From: Sistotremastrum niveocremeum HHB9708
Taxonomy: Eukaryota; Basidiomycota; Agaricomycetes; Sistotremastrales; Sistotremastraceae
DNA: 64,000 nt
Assembly: GCA_001630475.1 (NCBI GenBank)
Contig: KV419395.1
Location: 186,001 to 250,000 of the forward strand
Reading direction: 5' to 3'
In this document: positions 49,422-61,943 of the stretch, in pieces
How the letters are laid out: every line of letters starts with the position of its first letter
How positions within the stretch are numbered: position 1 is the stretch's first letter
Position numbers and translations under genes: made by a program
Notes under the pieces: generated by a model
Databases searched by the model: none
The model's input: the letters and a program-made list of their open reading frames with translations, nothing else
What the model was told of the DNA's origin: nothing

Positions 49422-50122
49422 TCTGATGCATTTGTATTATATTCATTGATATATCACATTTCTTGTATTACCAATTTCTATCGCATACTATTTTAATCAC
49501 ACCGTTTTCCGAACTCGGAGCTACAGGCGAGTCAACGAATGACGAGGAGGCGTTCATTACGCTTGTCGTGCTACCACGCCACCGGCCCAGAGAAGCGAAC
49601 GTTCCGGAGTCGTTTAGTCAAAGAGTTAACGGGACTCCTCTAATAGGCCGGATTAGTGAGTTTCACACTGCTGCGGAGCTCAGTTCGGACATCAGGACAG
49701 TTGGAGAGGAATGTACTCACTCCAGGTGATGCGGCGCTGACGCTGTATGTGAACATCAGATCGTCACCATACCTTTCATAAAAAACGCCAGAGAAAGTCA
49801 GCACGAATCTAGTGTAGAAAATAAGGGCGAGGAGGAAAGCAGGAAGAGAATGTTTGCCTCTGTTTGGTTGATTTTCCTCATTCGTTCGACGTGCGTGAGA
49901 GAAAGGCCTTGCCTGGCGACAGCTGCCCGCCTCAATGCTGCGTCTGTGGGAGTCGAAGTCCGGAAAATGGTCCTCAAGAGGCTTCGTGTTGCCGTTATGA
50001 ACGCCATGCCGATCTCCACCAAGAACCGCAGCAGCTGAGAAAGATGATATAGCCCGACACCCACCGACTCCTTTGTCTTCAAATTTCCCTTCTTCCCGCT
50101 CTCTCCTATCTGTTTTGACACG
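49422..50122. other. Intergenic region
   Basis: A 181-codon minus frame (49640-50185) and a plus frame (49463-49729) are open but lack features. The first would overlap the start of the cytochrome b561 gene and is taken as chance. Confidence 0.4.
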
Positions 50123-50911
50123 ATGGCAAAAGGTGGAGGCGATTTCTTGTCTTTGGATGATATCCACGAGAAAGCGAAACATCATGCTATCATTGCATCG
50201 ATTGGATTTTTGGTCCTGTTGCCCATTGGCGTTCTCATTCCACGTTTCACGAGAACGTTCAATAAAAGGTCCGTGATAATTATTGCGTCAAAAAATTTGC
50301 CGCTGAATGTAGACTCGCGAATGTAGATGGTTTTGGGGACATTGGATAACCCAGTTCCTTATTTCGGGTCCCTTCGTTTTGACAGGCATTGGTCTGGGAA
50401 TGAACTTGACGGGCAAACTACAGACCGGCGGTCACTTCGTCGACCCACATAAGAAAGCCGGACTTGCTCTCCTCATTCTCTACCTTGTCCAAATCACGAT
50501 AGGAGCCATCATCCACTTCTTCAAGACACCTCGCTTGATGGGTGGACGCCGACCTCCCCAGAATTATTTCCACGCCATCCTCGGCATTGCCATCATTACG
50601 CTTGCATTCTGGCAGGTGCACTATGGTATCACGATAGAATGGACTGAAGGCACGACCGGGGTCGCGCCGCCTTCGGCATTGCGAGCATGGAAGGCATGGA
50701 TTGTGGTGCGTTGGACCGGATCTTCGTTGCAATATATTAACTGACGCCACTGCACGTCCAGGTTATTTTCGTGTTGTACTTTGGCGGCCTCGCATTGTTG
50801 CCTCGCCAGTATAGACAAGAGCGCCTCGCGAGAGAAGGAGCCATGCCTGAGAAAGTCGGCATGCGCGATGTAGAGGGTAACGGGAGCGGAGAGGGCTTGA
50901 CACACGCATGA
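50123..50911 (+). CDS. Cytochrome b561-type membrane protein (stand-alone)
   Basis: Trans-membrane electron carrier with two b-type hemes. Three exons give about 220 residues. Five hydrophobic segments are visible: HHAIIASIGFLVLLPIGVLI, WITQFLISGPFVLTGIGLGM, AGLALLILYLVQITIGAIIH, FHAILGIAIITLAFW and VIFVLYFGGLALL. Candidate heme ligands are the His in KHHAI, GHW, DPHKK and YFHAI. The usual fungal DOMON heme domain and signal peptide are missing; the N-terminus is a short soluble segment (MAKGGGDFLSLDDIHEKA). It may be a stand-alone b561, or an upstream exon has escaped notice. Redox partner unknown; a role in ferric or ascorbate-type reduction is a family inference. Confidence 0.85.
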
Positions 50912-51594
50912 GATATCTTCTAGAGAGTACAGGGCACGATACGGTCTTATAATACACAGAACGGATAGCTTGTAATATATTAGCGATTTTACTAGAGTTG
51001 CGGCGAAATTGCACGTGTACGCTCTTGAATTTCCCTGAGGACCCCCGAGAGTCCGCTACTCCCGTTTACGTGCCTCGTCCTAAACCGATAGACTCATCGA
51101 GGAACAAGGCCACTCCGTCCGCTCTCACTGCCTTCCACGGCGAGCTCGACTTGACCTCCTACACAGCCAGCCAATTCGATCAGCCGCCGGAACCACTTCA
51201 CGGTACCCGAGCGTCTTCTCCATCATTCTGCCAGCCAAAGACATCTCCTTCAATGCCCTGATCGTCTATAGCCATTCATACCCTCTTTAGCTCTGTCTCT
51301 ATAGCATTGGTCTCCCTATACCTCAGCACAACCTCGACTCACTCTGCCATCACCCGTTGTGCGGATAGTACCGCAACGATTGGCCCATTCTGCCGTTAGT
51401 CGGCCTATAAACCAGAGACTTCCCGAATCACGACCTGCAACAGCTCCTCCATCTTCTCATTACAGTTTCATTAATTCAACGCGCCCTCTAACACGAGGTT
51501 CCCTTCGTTTACAGTCGCGATCTCCTTGCCCTACTCTCAATTCCTACCCTTCTTCACTTTTGTGGCTTCAGCTCTTGTCCAACTGTTATTCACG
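50912..51594. other. Intergenic region upstream of the ELL gene
   Basis: Promoter and leader of the ELL gene. Pro/Ser/Thr-rich plus frames (50998-51261, 51359-51643) read as C/T-rich leader sequence and show no conserved block. Confidence 0.5.
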
Positions 51595-53971
51595 ATGCCC
51601 CTCCCAAACGATGGCACACTTTCGGTTCAAGGACATGCTTTGAACGCTGCGGCTCTTGGTACCAAGACGAAGAAAGCTATGATCATAAAGCTCTCCGAGG
51701 AGACCCTAGATGCTTTGATGACGAGACGCGCAGACAAGCCGACCGACATCGCCTTGGAAATAGATTTTGGATCGAAACCCGTGCGCATCATTGATCTACT
51801 CTCTTTGTTTCAGAATTCCTGACTAATATTCTTCCAGGGCTTGCATATCGGTGGCATTTTCTTTGGAGGAGACGTGATCAAGGAGAACTCTCCCCATGAC
51901 ATATACATTCGATCCGACAAAGCCCTAGCTCCTTTGCGGAACTATGCCAACGTACAAGGCAAACTCACCATCAAGCGTGAGTTGGGTGCCAAGAGCGCCA
52001 ACAAAGTCCGCAATAGCACCATCAAGTCAGAACAGTCATCGAAAGAGAGACAAATACAGAGGCTGGACGTCGTGCCACCCACCACTACAACCAATGGTGC
52101 TCCCAAGAAGGCTTCGACGAAGAAGAAGAGTGTTCCTGGTTCAAGTTCAGGCTCGAATAGTCTGATGAAACAGTTGTATCGGAATGAGGGGCAGCACTTG
52201 AAACGAGCATCGCATGTGTCTGTTTCGGAGCCCTCCACTTCCAGGCGGCCTAGTCCCATGCCACCGAGTACCGGGATGTCTGCAGCGAGCACAGCGGAGC
52301 TTCAAGCTCACCCCCAGACAAGGGAGAAGCTGATTCACTTCCTGGCCTTGAAATCCCGTTCGACGGAAGAAGTGATCGCCAGCATATGTGACAAGCACGG
52401 TAATCCTCCTACTGCTTCAACGGTGCAGGACCTTCTGAGATCGGTAATGCCCTCTGTTCTTCTATTTTACTGGACCTCTCCTGACCTTCGTCTACCGATT
52501 TTTCGTTCATTTATCCGTGATCGTCATAAAGATCGCTGTTGAAGATCAACCAGCGGACAAATCGAATCCAAACGGATCCGGAAAGCATTGGCGATTGCGA
52601 TCGGAATCATGGACTGAAGTACGCCCGTATGAATATCCGAAACTTACGGATGAAGAGCGTAATGCCATGGCTCGTTCGGCGCGACGAGTTTTCCATGCGA
52701 CTCTCAAGATCACTGAGAAGGATCCACGATGGCAGCATATTGCGTTTCCCAAAAGCAATGGGCACGATGGCCAGAAAGCAGATGAAAGTCCACCGAAAAA
52801 GCACAAGCCTCCATCCAGAACCGATGCTCTCAGCGTTCCTATCTCCCGAAATCTTCCTCCCTCTAGAACCCCTAGCGACTCTGGCGGTAGTAAACCTAAC
52901 TCTACAGCTCCTGCATCGGAGAAGGTTAGCGCTGCACATCGGAGATCGTTACCTGGATCCAAGAATGTTCTGCAAAGAGTCAAAGCTGGATCTCCTCTCC
53001 CATCATCCTCTTCAACCCCTACTCCCCATGCTTCCTCAAAACCGCCATCATCTTCCACACTTCATGACAGAGCGTCCGAAAACGGCCATTCTCCTCTCCT
53101 GTCGAAACAGGCCCTTTCAAAGCCCCTGGTACCCCCCGAACCGAAGCGCAAACGTGCATCGGATGAGGAACGATCTGCGACTCCGATCGATCCGAAGAGA
53201 AGGAGAGTTTCCGAAGAGGACGATAGAAAACCGTTGTTGCCGAACGGTGACAGCGAAAAGAAAAGACGAGATAATATGGTTCCTGGAAGTGCTGAACGCA
53301 GAAGTCATCAACGATCGCAAAGTGATGTTACTTTCAGTGCGAAGCGCATTCAGAAGGAACTTTCCCCTATCCCTGGACCTCGGGTGCCGATGCCTTCCTT
53401 CACGAAAGGACACCGACCATCGTCGAGTCGCGATGAACGAGAATCATCGATTACGAGTACAAAGATGAATGGTTCAAGCAAGGGCGAAAAACGGAGGAGG
53501 AATTCTCCTCATTATACATCTACCGAGGACGAAGACGAAGGATCTCCTTCCAAGTCTCAGAAATCTTCGTCTAGACATCAACTTCCGTTAAAGCCTTCAT
53601 CGTCATCAAGTACTCATACGCTCAAGTCCAGCTCGCGAGGACCTCGAACAGCTACCTATATCCGTCCTACACTGAGCATCGGAGGTCCACTGCCTACAGA
53701 TCACCATCTTCTACGAAGAAAATACCAGTCTATATATCCGACCTATCTTCATCTGTTTCAACTTCGGCTGGCTCAGAGATCTTTGATTGAGCAAGTTCTG
53801 GGCCCAGACGGCAGTACGGCTGCCGAAGAGGGTGAGGTCGATGAAGAGTTGGACCTCTCTTCTGATGCCCTTGCTGAAATGATGGACCCCAAGGAACTAG
53901 AGGTCCTCAACACAGATTGCGAGATCTATGAAAAAGAGCTACGGCGGATCGAGGAAGCTCTGCGGCAGTAA
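51595..53971 (+). CDS. RNA polymerase II elongation factor ELL
   Basis: Three exons (51595-51780, 51838-52443, 52532-53971) encode 743 residues. The N-terminal ELL domain reads MPLPNDGTLSVQGHALNAAA, ETLDALMTRRADKPTDIALE, GLHIGGIFFGGDV, IYIRSDKALAPLRNYANVQG and KLTIKREL. A winged-helix-like middle follows: TREKLIHFLALKSRSTEEVI and TVQDLLRS, then KHWRLRSESWTEVRPYEYPK and LTDEERNAMARSARRVF. A long Ser/Pro-rich disordered stretch leads to an occludin/ELL-like C-terminal helix pair (YQSIYPTYLHLFQLRLAQ ... DCEIYEKELRRIEEALRQ). The factor suppresses polymerase pausing together with EAF. The start MPLPNDG is the family's usual N-terminus. Confidence 0.88.
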
Positions 53972-55412
53972 CATTTATTTGCGTGCAAGTTGTCTCCTGA
54001 AAGGAGATAACCCTACGCCAGATTGGTGACTCTACTTTTATCACATTTTCTCTCTCATTGTCTTTTATCGGATAATCTCGATCTAGCACCGCCCATGTAT
54101 TTCAACCCGATGCCTTGCGAGGCCTAATGTATCTATCGGTTTCGTTCTGTACCTTCAGGGTTATTTTCTAGCCTTTGCGAAAGGGAAAGTGACACGAGGA
54201 GGGGTGTTTGATGTGCGGACTAAGGAACAGGTTCGCAGGGCGTTCGGCATGCCAACAGGGACGCATGGCACAGGCCAGATAACGCAAAGCAATCTGACCT
54301 TAATTGTCATATCCCAGGCACCGAAATGGCACTTGATGGTTGATCCTGAATCCTGAATTTTGACCTGAGTCTAGAGATGATCCGGAGAGAAGCAGAAATC
54401 GGGTATTATGCCAAGGGGATGGTGAACTACGGGATCATCGAAAGGACGTAGTCCCGAATTTAAGGGTATCGGATCTGTGGTTTAACGCCGAAGGCAACGG
54501 ATTGGTGCAGCGTAAATCAAGTAGTAAACACTCGCTTCCTTGGATTGACATGTCGCCGGTACAGAGGATATGATGGAGATAGTTGATGGCGAAGGCAAGT
54601 ATCGACCTAACCAATGGAAGAGGTTCCGGACCGCAATTATCCGGAATCTTGTAGTAAATAAGATTTGGGTATTCAGCCAGCGATCAGAATGGGTCGACAT
54701 GACGATGGATGACGAGGTGATGCGGGTTCTCCCAAAAGTGACCCCAGATAGAGAGATAGATGCTCACGCCTTCGAGGTGGGCACATTCTGCAGATGGAAA
54801 GCTCGAATCAAGCGGCGACCCCATGGTTCGTGTTCAGGGATCTAGGGGACTGGTGAGGTTGTTCGCTATGGGAAATTCAAGAATTCAACACGATTGTAGA
54901 TTCGAAACGAGGGTGGGCACCGGGGGATCTGCCTTGCACAACGTCATGTCCCAGCAGTGGAGCTAACTGCATTGAAGCTTCCCAAAAATGCGCCTTTAAC
55001 GCGCTAGCGTACCCTGGGCCGCCTCAGAGCCATTAGGAAACTAGTCTGGTAGCACATCAGACACGACGCAGCCAGCCCTGGGAATGCAAAACATGCCTAC
55101 CGAGGCACAAACGGAAACTTGTCCGTTATATCAACTTAAACCCAGCACTATCGGGATCAGACACCGAAACCGCAGAGACAGCACAGGCGCCAGAACAGCC
55201 GACCATGACCGAGAAGAAGTAAAAAAATGGGGATGACAAGCAATCAACGCGACTGAGACTGAGCACTGAGCACCGAGGCTGATCGCAAAGACGAACGGAC
55301 GAACGAGAGAAAAACGCCAGCACGTGATTTTCCCAAGATAGTTTAGCGCTAAACCTCTAGCGCCCGACTCGCACGATTTCTCACTTTTCGGTTGACCAAA
55401 CGCGCCTTTCGT
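53972..55412. other. Intergenic region, 1.4 kb
   Basis: Only short frames without features. No array or inverted repeat of note. Confidence 0.5.
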
Positions 55413-56823
55413 ATGAAACCGATCATCCTTATAACTGGCGCTACTAGGTATAATGCCTAAGCGACTCTACTTGGGCTTAAGATTACTGATCTCGCTGTCA
55501 GCGGCGTCGGGTTTGGCATCTGTGAAAGACTGCTAACCCAATTGTGCGTTCCCAGCCCACCAGACGTGGAGCCACAACGGTTCGCCAGGCCCAGCGATAA
55601 CAAACAGTCAAATGGAATATCTATTCCCTGTGAATCACTCGTGTTATTGCTTGCTTGCCGCTCAATCCAACGCGGCGAAAGATCGCGGCGGAAACTGCTC
55701 GACTCACTGGATCACACTATCAACAAGTTGAAGCAAACACCAACCTATGACGGACAGGCCGAGCGTTTTCGGTCTAATTTGGTCATAGAAATCGTTTACT
55801 GCGACTTGGGCGTCATCAAAAGCGTCTACGAATGTGCTAAAGACATCAATACCAGGTGCGTCGGCTTCATCCGCTCACCTCAGGTCTTTCTGACGCTTAT
55901 TCCAACAACAGGTTTCCATATGTCTCACATTTGGTGCTTAACGCCGGAACGAGTTCAGTTATTGGAATCAATTTTTTCCAAGCCGCCAAGGACGTTCTCA
56001 GCAACCCAGTTCTGGCTCTAACTTCTCCAACGTACAAAATCGAAGCAGTAGGCGAAACCAGTTCTGACGGTCTGGGTTGGGTATTCCAATGCAATGTTTT
56101 CGGACACTATGTCTTATATCGCGCCCTCCTCCCAAGTCTGGAAAAATGCCCTTCGTCATTCTCGAGAGTAATATGGATGTCGAGTCACGAAGCTTTGCCA
56201 GAAGCATTTTCTATTGATGATTGGCAACTGACAAAGACTACTCTGCCATATGAGGGATCGAAATATGAAATGGATCTTCTCAGCGCGACGCTAGACAGGT
56301 CGGCCGAATTGTCTACTGAGCGGAAGGATCCCTCGGTACGCCATTTCACGGTTCATCCGGGTGTCGTTTCAACAGAGATCGTTGAAATCAACTGGTTTTT
56401 GAAAATCTTGAAAATGGGACTCTTCTACCTTGTCAGTAATCCTATTCACCTATTAACAATAATTATCAATCGATCTTGCAGGTCCGACTCCTTCTTTCAC
56501 CACACCACACCATAGATCCCATAAAGGGTGCGATCTCCGCCACACATCTCCTACTAGTCTCGAGTCACCTCCTACCCTCCTCACTTGACCCACCAACACC
56601 CTCACCCCCACCAAAAGCAGCACTAGGAACCGGACTAGAATCTCACGAAACCTCGACAGCTCCAATCAAATTCGGCTCACGGACGAATTGGCTTGGTAAC
56701 GAGTATGTCGCGGTCGATCCTGTGTACGGTTGGCAAGAGAACGAGTCTGTCGCCAAAGAACTTTTGGCTAGACTCGAGACTTTGTACACCGAGTTCCTGC
56801 AGAAGGCGTCAGCAACGGACTAG
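55413..56823 (+). CDS. ERG27: 3-keto-steroid reductase, ergosterol pathway (ERG27 type)
   Basis: NADPH-dependent short-chain dehydrogenase that removes the 3-keto group during C-4 demethylation of ergosterol precursors at ER membranes or lipid droplets. Four exons. The first codes only MKPIILITGAT; across an intron the nucleotide-binding loop finishes SGVGFGICERLLTQL. VYCDLGVIKSVYECAKDI, LVLNAGTSSV, WVFQCNVFGHYVLYRALLPS, RVIWMSSHEAL and the catalytic YEGSK follow, then HFTVHPGVVSTEI and a membrane-associating stretch (WFLKILKMGLFYL). The C-terminal part includes IDPIKGAISATHLLL and GNEYVAVDPVYGW. The large insert between strands and the length (about 400 residues) are characteristic of ERG27 and not of generic reductases. 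Confidence 0.93.
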
Positions 56824-59800
56824 CGCCTCCGTGTTTCTCCTTTTTGTCATTTTCAGTCTTTGAGGAGAAGGCGACTGAATACAACGTCACGGATTCAGAG
56901 CATAGCTTCTCAGCAGGAGCTGCGTTGTTACAGTACATGTGATAGGGGATTGACTCTCCTCCGTCACCTTACTATTTGATCATCCACTACACCTTTCCAT
57001 CTTTTCTACGAGTATTTAGTATTAGCAGGAACGTCTTGATGGCAGGACTGAAAGTTGTTGCTTTGACTAGGAGCTGCTGTTGTCAAGTTCCTTTAGTTCG
57101 TGCTTTGCAATGTCGATGACTAATGCTGTCTAGGATTCTCTTTTTCAAGTGCATTTGGCCCGTTTTTTGAAAGCTTGTATACCCGTCGAAATTGTAGAGG
57201 CCTGCCCGTTACGGCGTCTGTATATGATGCTGTCCTTTTGGTCCCGTCATGTTTTCTGTAGAACGCTCAACCAAGCACTCGACAACACGGACCGCGTTAG
57301 ATTGCCTTTTATGGCTACCGCGGGCTCTAAATTCAAATCGCGCCCCTGATCGAAGACCAATTCACCGTCTGCTATGACCCCACGTCAACTGTCATCCTTG
57401 GATTATTCCGATTCCGAAAAAATGTAGGACGTTCAAATCGATCAAGAGGCAATATCATTACTCAGCAAGTTGCTAGTAAGTAAAAATATTCTCAATTTAC
57501 GATTCACTATTCAGATTACTCCCCACATTCGTGGCGCCGAGGTGGCAGTCCGCGATGGTTACTTTAGATTGCATGACATCAACGCGAAAGTTACAAGGTA
57601 CACAACGGGACTATAATGGTTCGCTCATGCATTGCTAAAAATACTGTCGTCGTCGGTCGACTCGACTCGCTACCTTTAGATGATCAATTCACGCAAAACC
57701 CGGCTATGCTCGACGAATACAGGGCAGTTACCCTTGTCCTTGTGACAAAAGACAATACCATTGAGCAAGCTTCTCTATTCATTTGTAAAAGTGTGATACG
57801 CAATGTATGACCTCTGACTCTGCTCCGCCGGCAGCACAGCGACCAACAGTCATCAACGTGAATGTCATGCCCACACGTACGGTAGACCTCCTACCCCAGA
57901 GTCCTTGTCTACGATGCTGACTTTCTACATTGATTCAGGCTTCGAATTGCTCCGGCCGCCTAAGAGATCGATGTGATTTCACCCACGAACATACGAGTGC
58001 GATCGCGCTTCAGGGAATGCTCTCTTTCACTACTAAACTTCCCTACTTAAATATATCTCCTTTAGCCATGGGAGATCTTGTGTCTTTCCTTCTATTGTCA
58101 GGGAAGCACACTTTTTCAAATGCCAAAGGAACAGGCCGTAGCGCGGGGTACGGCAAATATGAAACTGCGACACGGACGGACGGAAATTCTCCACAAGCAT
58201 GTGGTTGAACAGGCATTTCCGCTAAATCATGAGGATAATTCAAACGCCTAAACGGATTTGGTGGCTTTGAATTGTAGACCCCCTCTCCCGGCCAATGCCC
58301 AAGAAGAACGCGGAGATCCTCATATTGAACCCCGGTGTGCAGGCACGCTCTGAAAGACCGAGATGGGCGAACTTCGAATCCTTCCCAAAGTATGGGACAT
58401 GCATTCCATAATCCTGGACCTCATGGAATGGATCCCCTGGTTCCTCTGTTCTCCCATAAACAGTCTTCGCATGGCTCCCTCTCGGTATTGTGCTGCGTTC
58501 TGTCAGGGCGTCAGGGTTGATCCGATTCGTTATAAAGTCTGACGCCACAGCGCGGACAGATCCGCACCGTGGATGATTCTCAAGATTATGTACTAACAAA
58601 GCTAGCTGAGGGCCGAGTCAGGTCTCGACTAGCATGATCCCTGTTGTCTAGGCATGCAACCTTATTCGATGTTTTTACACGACTTTGTGGCATACTGGTC
58701 ACCATGGCGGGCCGCCTCCTCCCTCCACGAATTCTCAGGAAGGGCTGAGACTGTCAGAGCTGTTTAACATTTTTTCCGTCGCAAAGGCTTGGAATAGGGA
58801 CCCGCGGCCCAATACTGCAACTCTTTTCGCACATTACTTCACCTCCGAAGACGTCGTCAAGGGTCATTGAATCCTATTTCGAAAGCAAATTGTCTTGGGG
58901 ACAATACTCCCAGCAAAAAAAAGCGAGGATGGACATGACCACGCACACAATTTAATGACACAAAAATAGCCACTTGTATGTCAACCGTGCGTTAGATCGA
59001 GTGTCAATCATAGATTAGATTGATTCATCTCCAACATTTGGAAGGCTCCATTTTCGAATATACTATATGGATTGAACTGGGCAGTCTTGAGATCGAAAAA
59101 ATTGCATCGCTGAGAGTGCGAAAAAACGTCGGAGAATCAGAACTGCAGCCTCTAAATAGGTAACAATTTCTCGCTGCGGCAGGGCTCGTTAAATCAAATA
59201 ATATGACAGTCAACATTGACCTGCAGTAGGAAATTCCGACTGTCAACCACGAACATCTACAGCACCTCCAACAACTTGGTCTCCAAGAGTCGGCATTGAA
59301 TCGATTTATTGTTGTGCTTCGGCCCGCATCAAGGGACATTGGCACTGGTACTGACAGTTGCCTCGCATTCTATATCAATCTGATCGATATCGTGATGAAG
59401 GAAACGATGTCATCTCTCCTGCATGCAAGTGTCCTGCACCACTCGTATTCCTTGCAATCCTTGTTGTCGCCGTTGAGCGTGATTCTGCTACCCGTACGGG
59501 CCGATAGCTCCGTCGACGCCTGTTGACATCCTGAACACAAGGCTCGTTGAGTCGGGATATTCTGCCTTTTCTCGCCTTTGAAACAGCCCCAAATCTCATG
59601 GTATACATCGCCGGACCCATTCTCTCTCACAGTGCTGCCTACTTCTCCGTCTATTCGCCGTTAGGCAGCGCCTGATGTTGCATCATGGACAAAGCAACCC
59701 TCTGCGCGCCAGTTTCCTACGTCAACATACAGGTACCAACTTGAAGGTACACTATCTGATATCTTTCATTCACTTGAAACGTCCGAATGTCAAGTGGAGC

Positions 59801-61943
59801 GCACCCGGGCACATATCAATCAGCGAACGGGACCGTCTGAGCCAATGACGCGACACCCATTATCAGGATTCTACGCCTGACAATCGCGCCCTTGTCTGAC
59901 CAGGCACACACACTACACCTCATATTTCTCCCACGAGAAATCATCAACTAATTTCGAGGAGCGGTCCCGCCATGTTGTTCTTATCTCGGAGCCGTATGGT
60001 TGCCAACAGGCGCGCCATCACGTTGCAGATCTTAGATCTTATCAGCTTTTTTTTCTGATCTGCGAACGACCCTGCCACAAACTGTGAGTATACTGCTTGA
60101 GGTATCAAATCGAAGAGTTTCCACAGTCATAAGGATTTTGCTGTGGCATGTGGCTACGCCCTCAGTTCATATCTCTTACGGAGGGTGGGTTTATGTCCGT
60201 ATACTTCGCCCAATCTGCCACATTCTCCTCCATTGAATGGCAGGTTCTTTCCCCGGGTCGGCGTGACTGAAAATCGCTCATCCTGTCGACTATCATTTCG
60301 TGTTGCCGAAGGAATTGCCTCTTTGGAGCTCCCTTTTCAAGCACTTGTTCATGCCATGCGCTCTTTAGCTTACGCTTTTGGTGCCGGCCTTTCCTTAGCT
60401 TAGACCATCCATGGCCAAGCGAATACTGAAATATTGACAACCGAAACTGATCTACGTGATCGCAACTTGAGAATCTCGTTCCAAGATTTATCATCCCCTT
60501 GGATATCGCGTGTCATCCCCTTCCTTATGCCGAACAGATTGCTCCAGACTATCGGAGATCGCTTATGTCTTTCCCAGTTTGCTGTAGTGTGGCATGGTCG
60601 TCTCGATTGCTTCAGTTGAGGAAATGCTCACATCGATACAGTGTTCCATTCGAGGTTTGTGCTTCCTCCAATTCGAGGAGCACATGCCACTATATGCTAA
60701 CCAGTCAACTATGCATGCAGTCACACTGCTCATTTACCGCGAAATGGCGATTGGCAGGAAGTCCAAATTATTACCTCACTGAAACCGTGCACAATCTCAA
60801 GACAGAAATTGGCATCGTGAAACAAGTTAAAACTCTCAGGCCCCTCGTTCAAGTCTATCTGTCCTCTGTGAGAGTGTTCGGATAGCCTCTGAACTAACGC
60901 CCTTTCGGAAGTTTGGGAATATTGAGTCTCTTCTATGCTGTGTGAAAGTACGAACCCGTCATCGCAAGGTTCACAAACCGTGCTTGGCTTTCCGCGGCCG
61001 GCTCGGAGGAGACCCACAGAATCTTTTCCACGAACCCGACGAAGATGATGGTGCCAAAAGTCGCCATTCAAATCGACTTGTGCGGAGGTCCTCCGCTCGA
61101 TTAACTAAACAGAACCTAGTTTCGGGAGAGTAACCGGCGGTTAGGATGTGATAAAGGCAGTAGCCCCCTTCGCTTTCTGGGGACCGTTTGACAGCATGAA
61201 CAAGAGATGGGATGAATGGGTACGTGAAATTTCGGGACGCCACAACTGAGTCAATTCAGGAAGATTTGTAATCTAGGAAGAGTGTGTAGTGACCCGGAGG
61301 GGGATACACCCTTCCCAATCCCACGGCCAAGCGGGCCAAATCAGAGGCTTGGTTCATAGACCAAGAAAAGCTGGACGGCCCAATGAACCGGATTTGAGAG
61401 AACATATGCAGCGAGCTATCGGCGCCCCCCGATAAATTCACATAATGTTGACGTAGCTAGGGAGCCCTATCCAGGAAGCTGAATTGAACTAGGAAGTTGG
61501 TCGGTGAAGACCCAGGCGATTGCTTGCTTATGGATTATGCTGGGATCATGGGTGATCCGGGACTGAGTCTATGAGTACCAGGGGTCATCGGCGGGCCCCG
61601 ATCTGACCCGGCGGATCTGAGACCTGAGACCCGGGAGGCTGGATTGACCTTGTACGTAAGGCACGCTTCTCGATCGACCGAAGGTCTGTTAACTCCTATC
61701 CACATGTCCAACAGAACAGACTGACAAGCGAACCCTGCTTCTGGATCAGTCTCCATTCTCCCAGATAATTCAAAATCGTCATTTTTCACTTTTCCGCATC
61801 TTCCTGGCGATTTGGCGATTCGGCTGTTCCCCGTGCACCCTTCCTTCCTCCCCTTTTAACGCATCCAATGAATCATATTTCCACGCACAACATAAAAACC
61901 CTTGCCCGCTTCCCTTCTCCTCTCTCCACTTTCCTATCCCATC
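56824..61943. other. Gene-poor region, 5.1 kb
   Basis: Far more gene-poor than the rest of the window. Many short frames occur, mostly below 130 codons, with no domain. A coding-like pair of fragments lies at 57374-57616 (listed separately). A 62-codon plus frame at 60942-61133 rich in Arg/His/Ser (PCLAFRGRLGGDPQNLF) is the only other one with natural-looking composition. No terminal repeats or target duplications were recognised by eye. Confidence 0.5.
57374..57616 (+). CDS. Possible small spliced gene or remnant
   Basis: ATG at 57374 reads MTPRQLSSLDYSDSEKM. After possible introns (GTAGGA...CTCAG and GTAAGT...TTCAG) it continues KLLITPHIRGAEVAVRDGYF and RLHDINAKVT, then stops at 57614-57616. 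Intron lengths of about 40 nt are on the short side for this genome. No family is recognised. Confidence 0.22.

Noticed and set aside
49640-50185. 181-codon minus-strand frame
   Set aside because: It covers the 5' end of the cytochrome b561 gene, starts at a poor ATG and shows no conserved feature.
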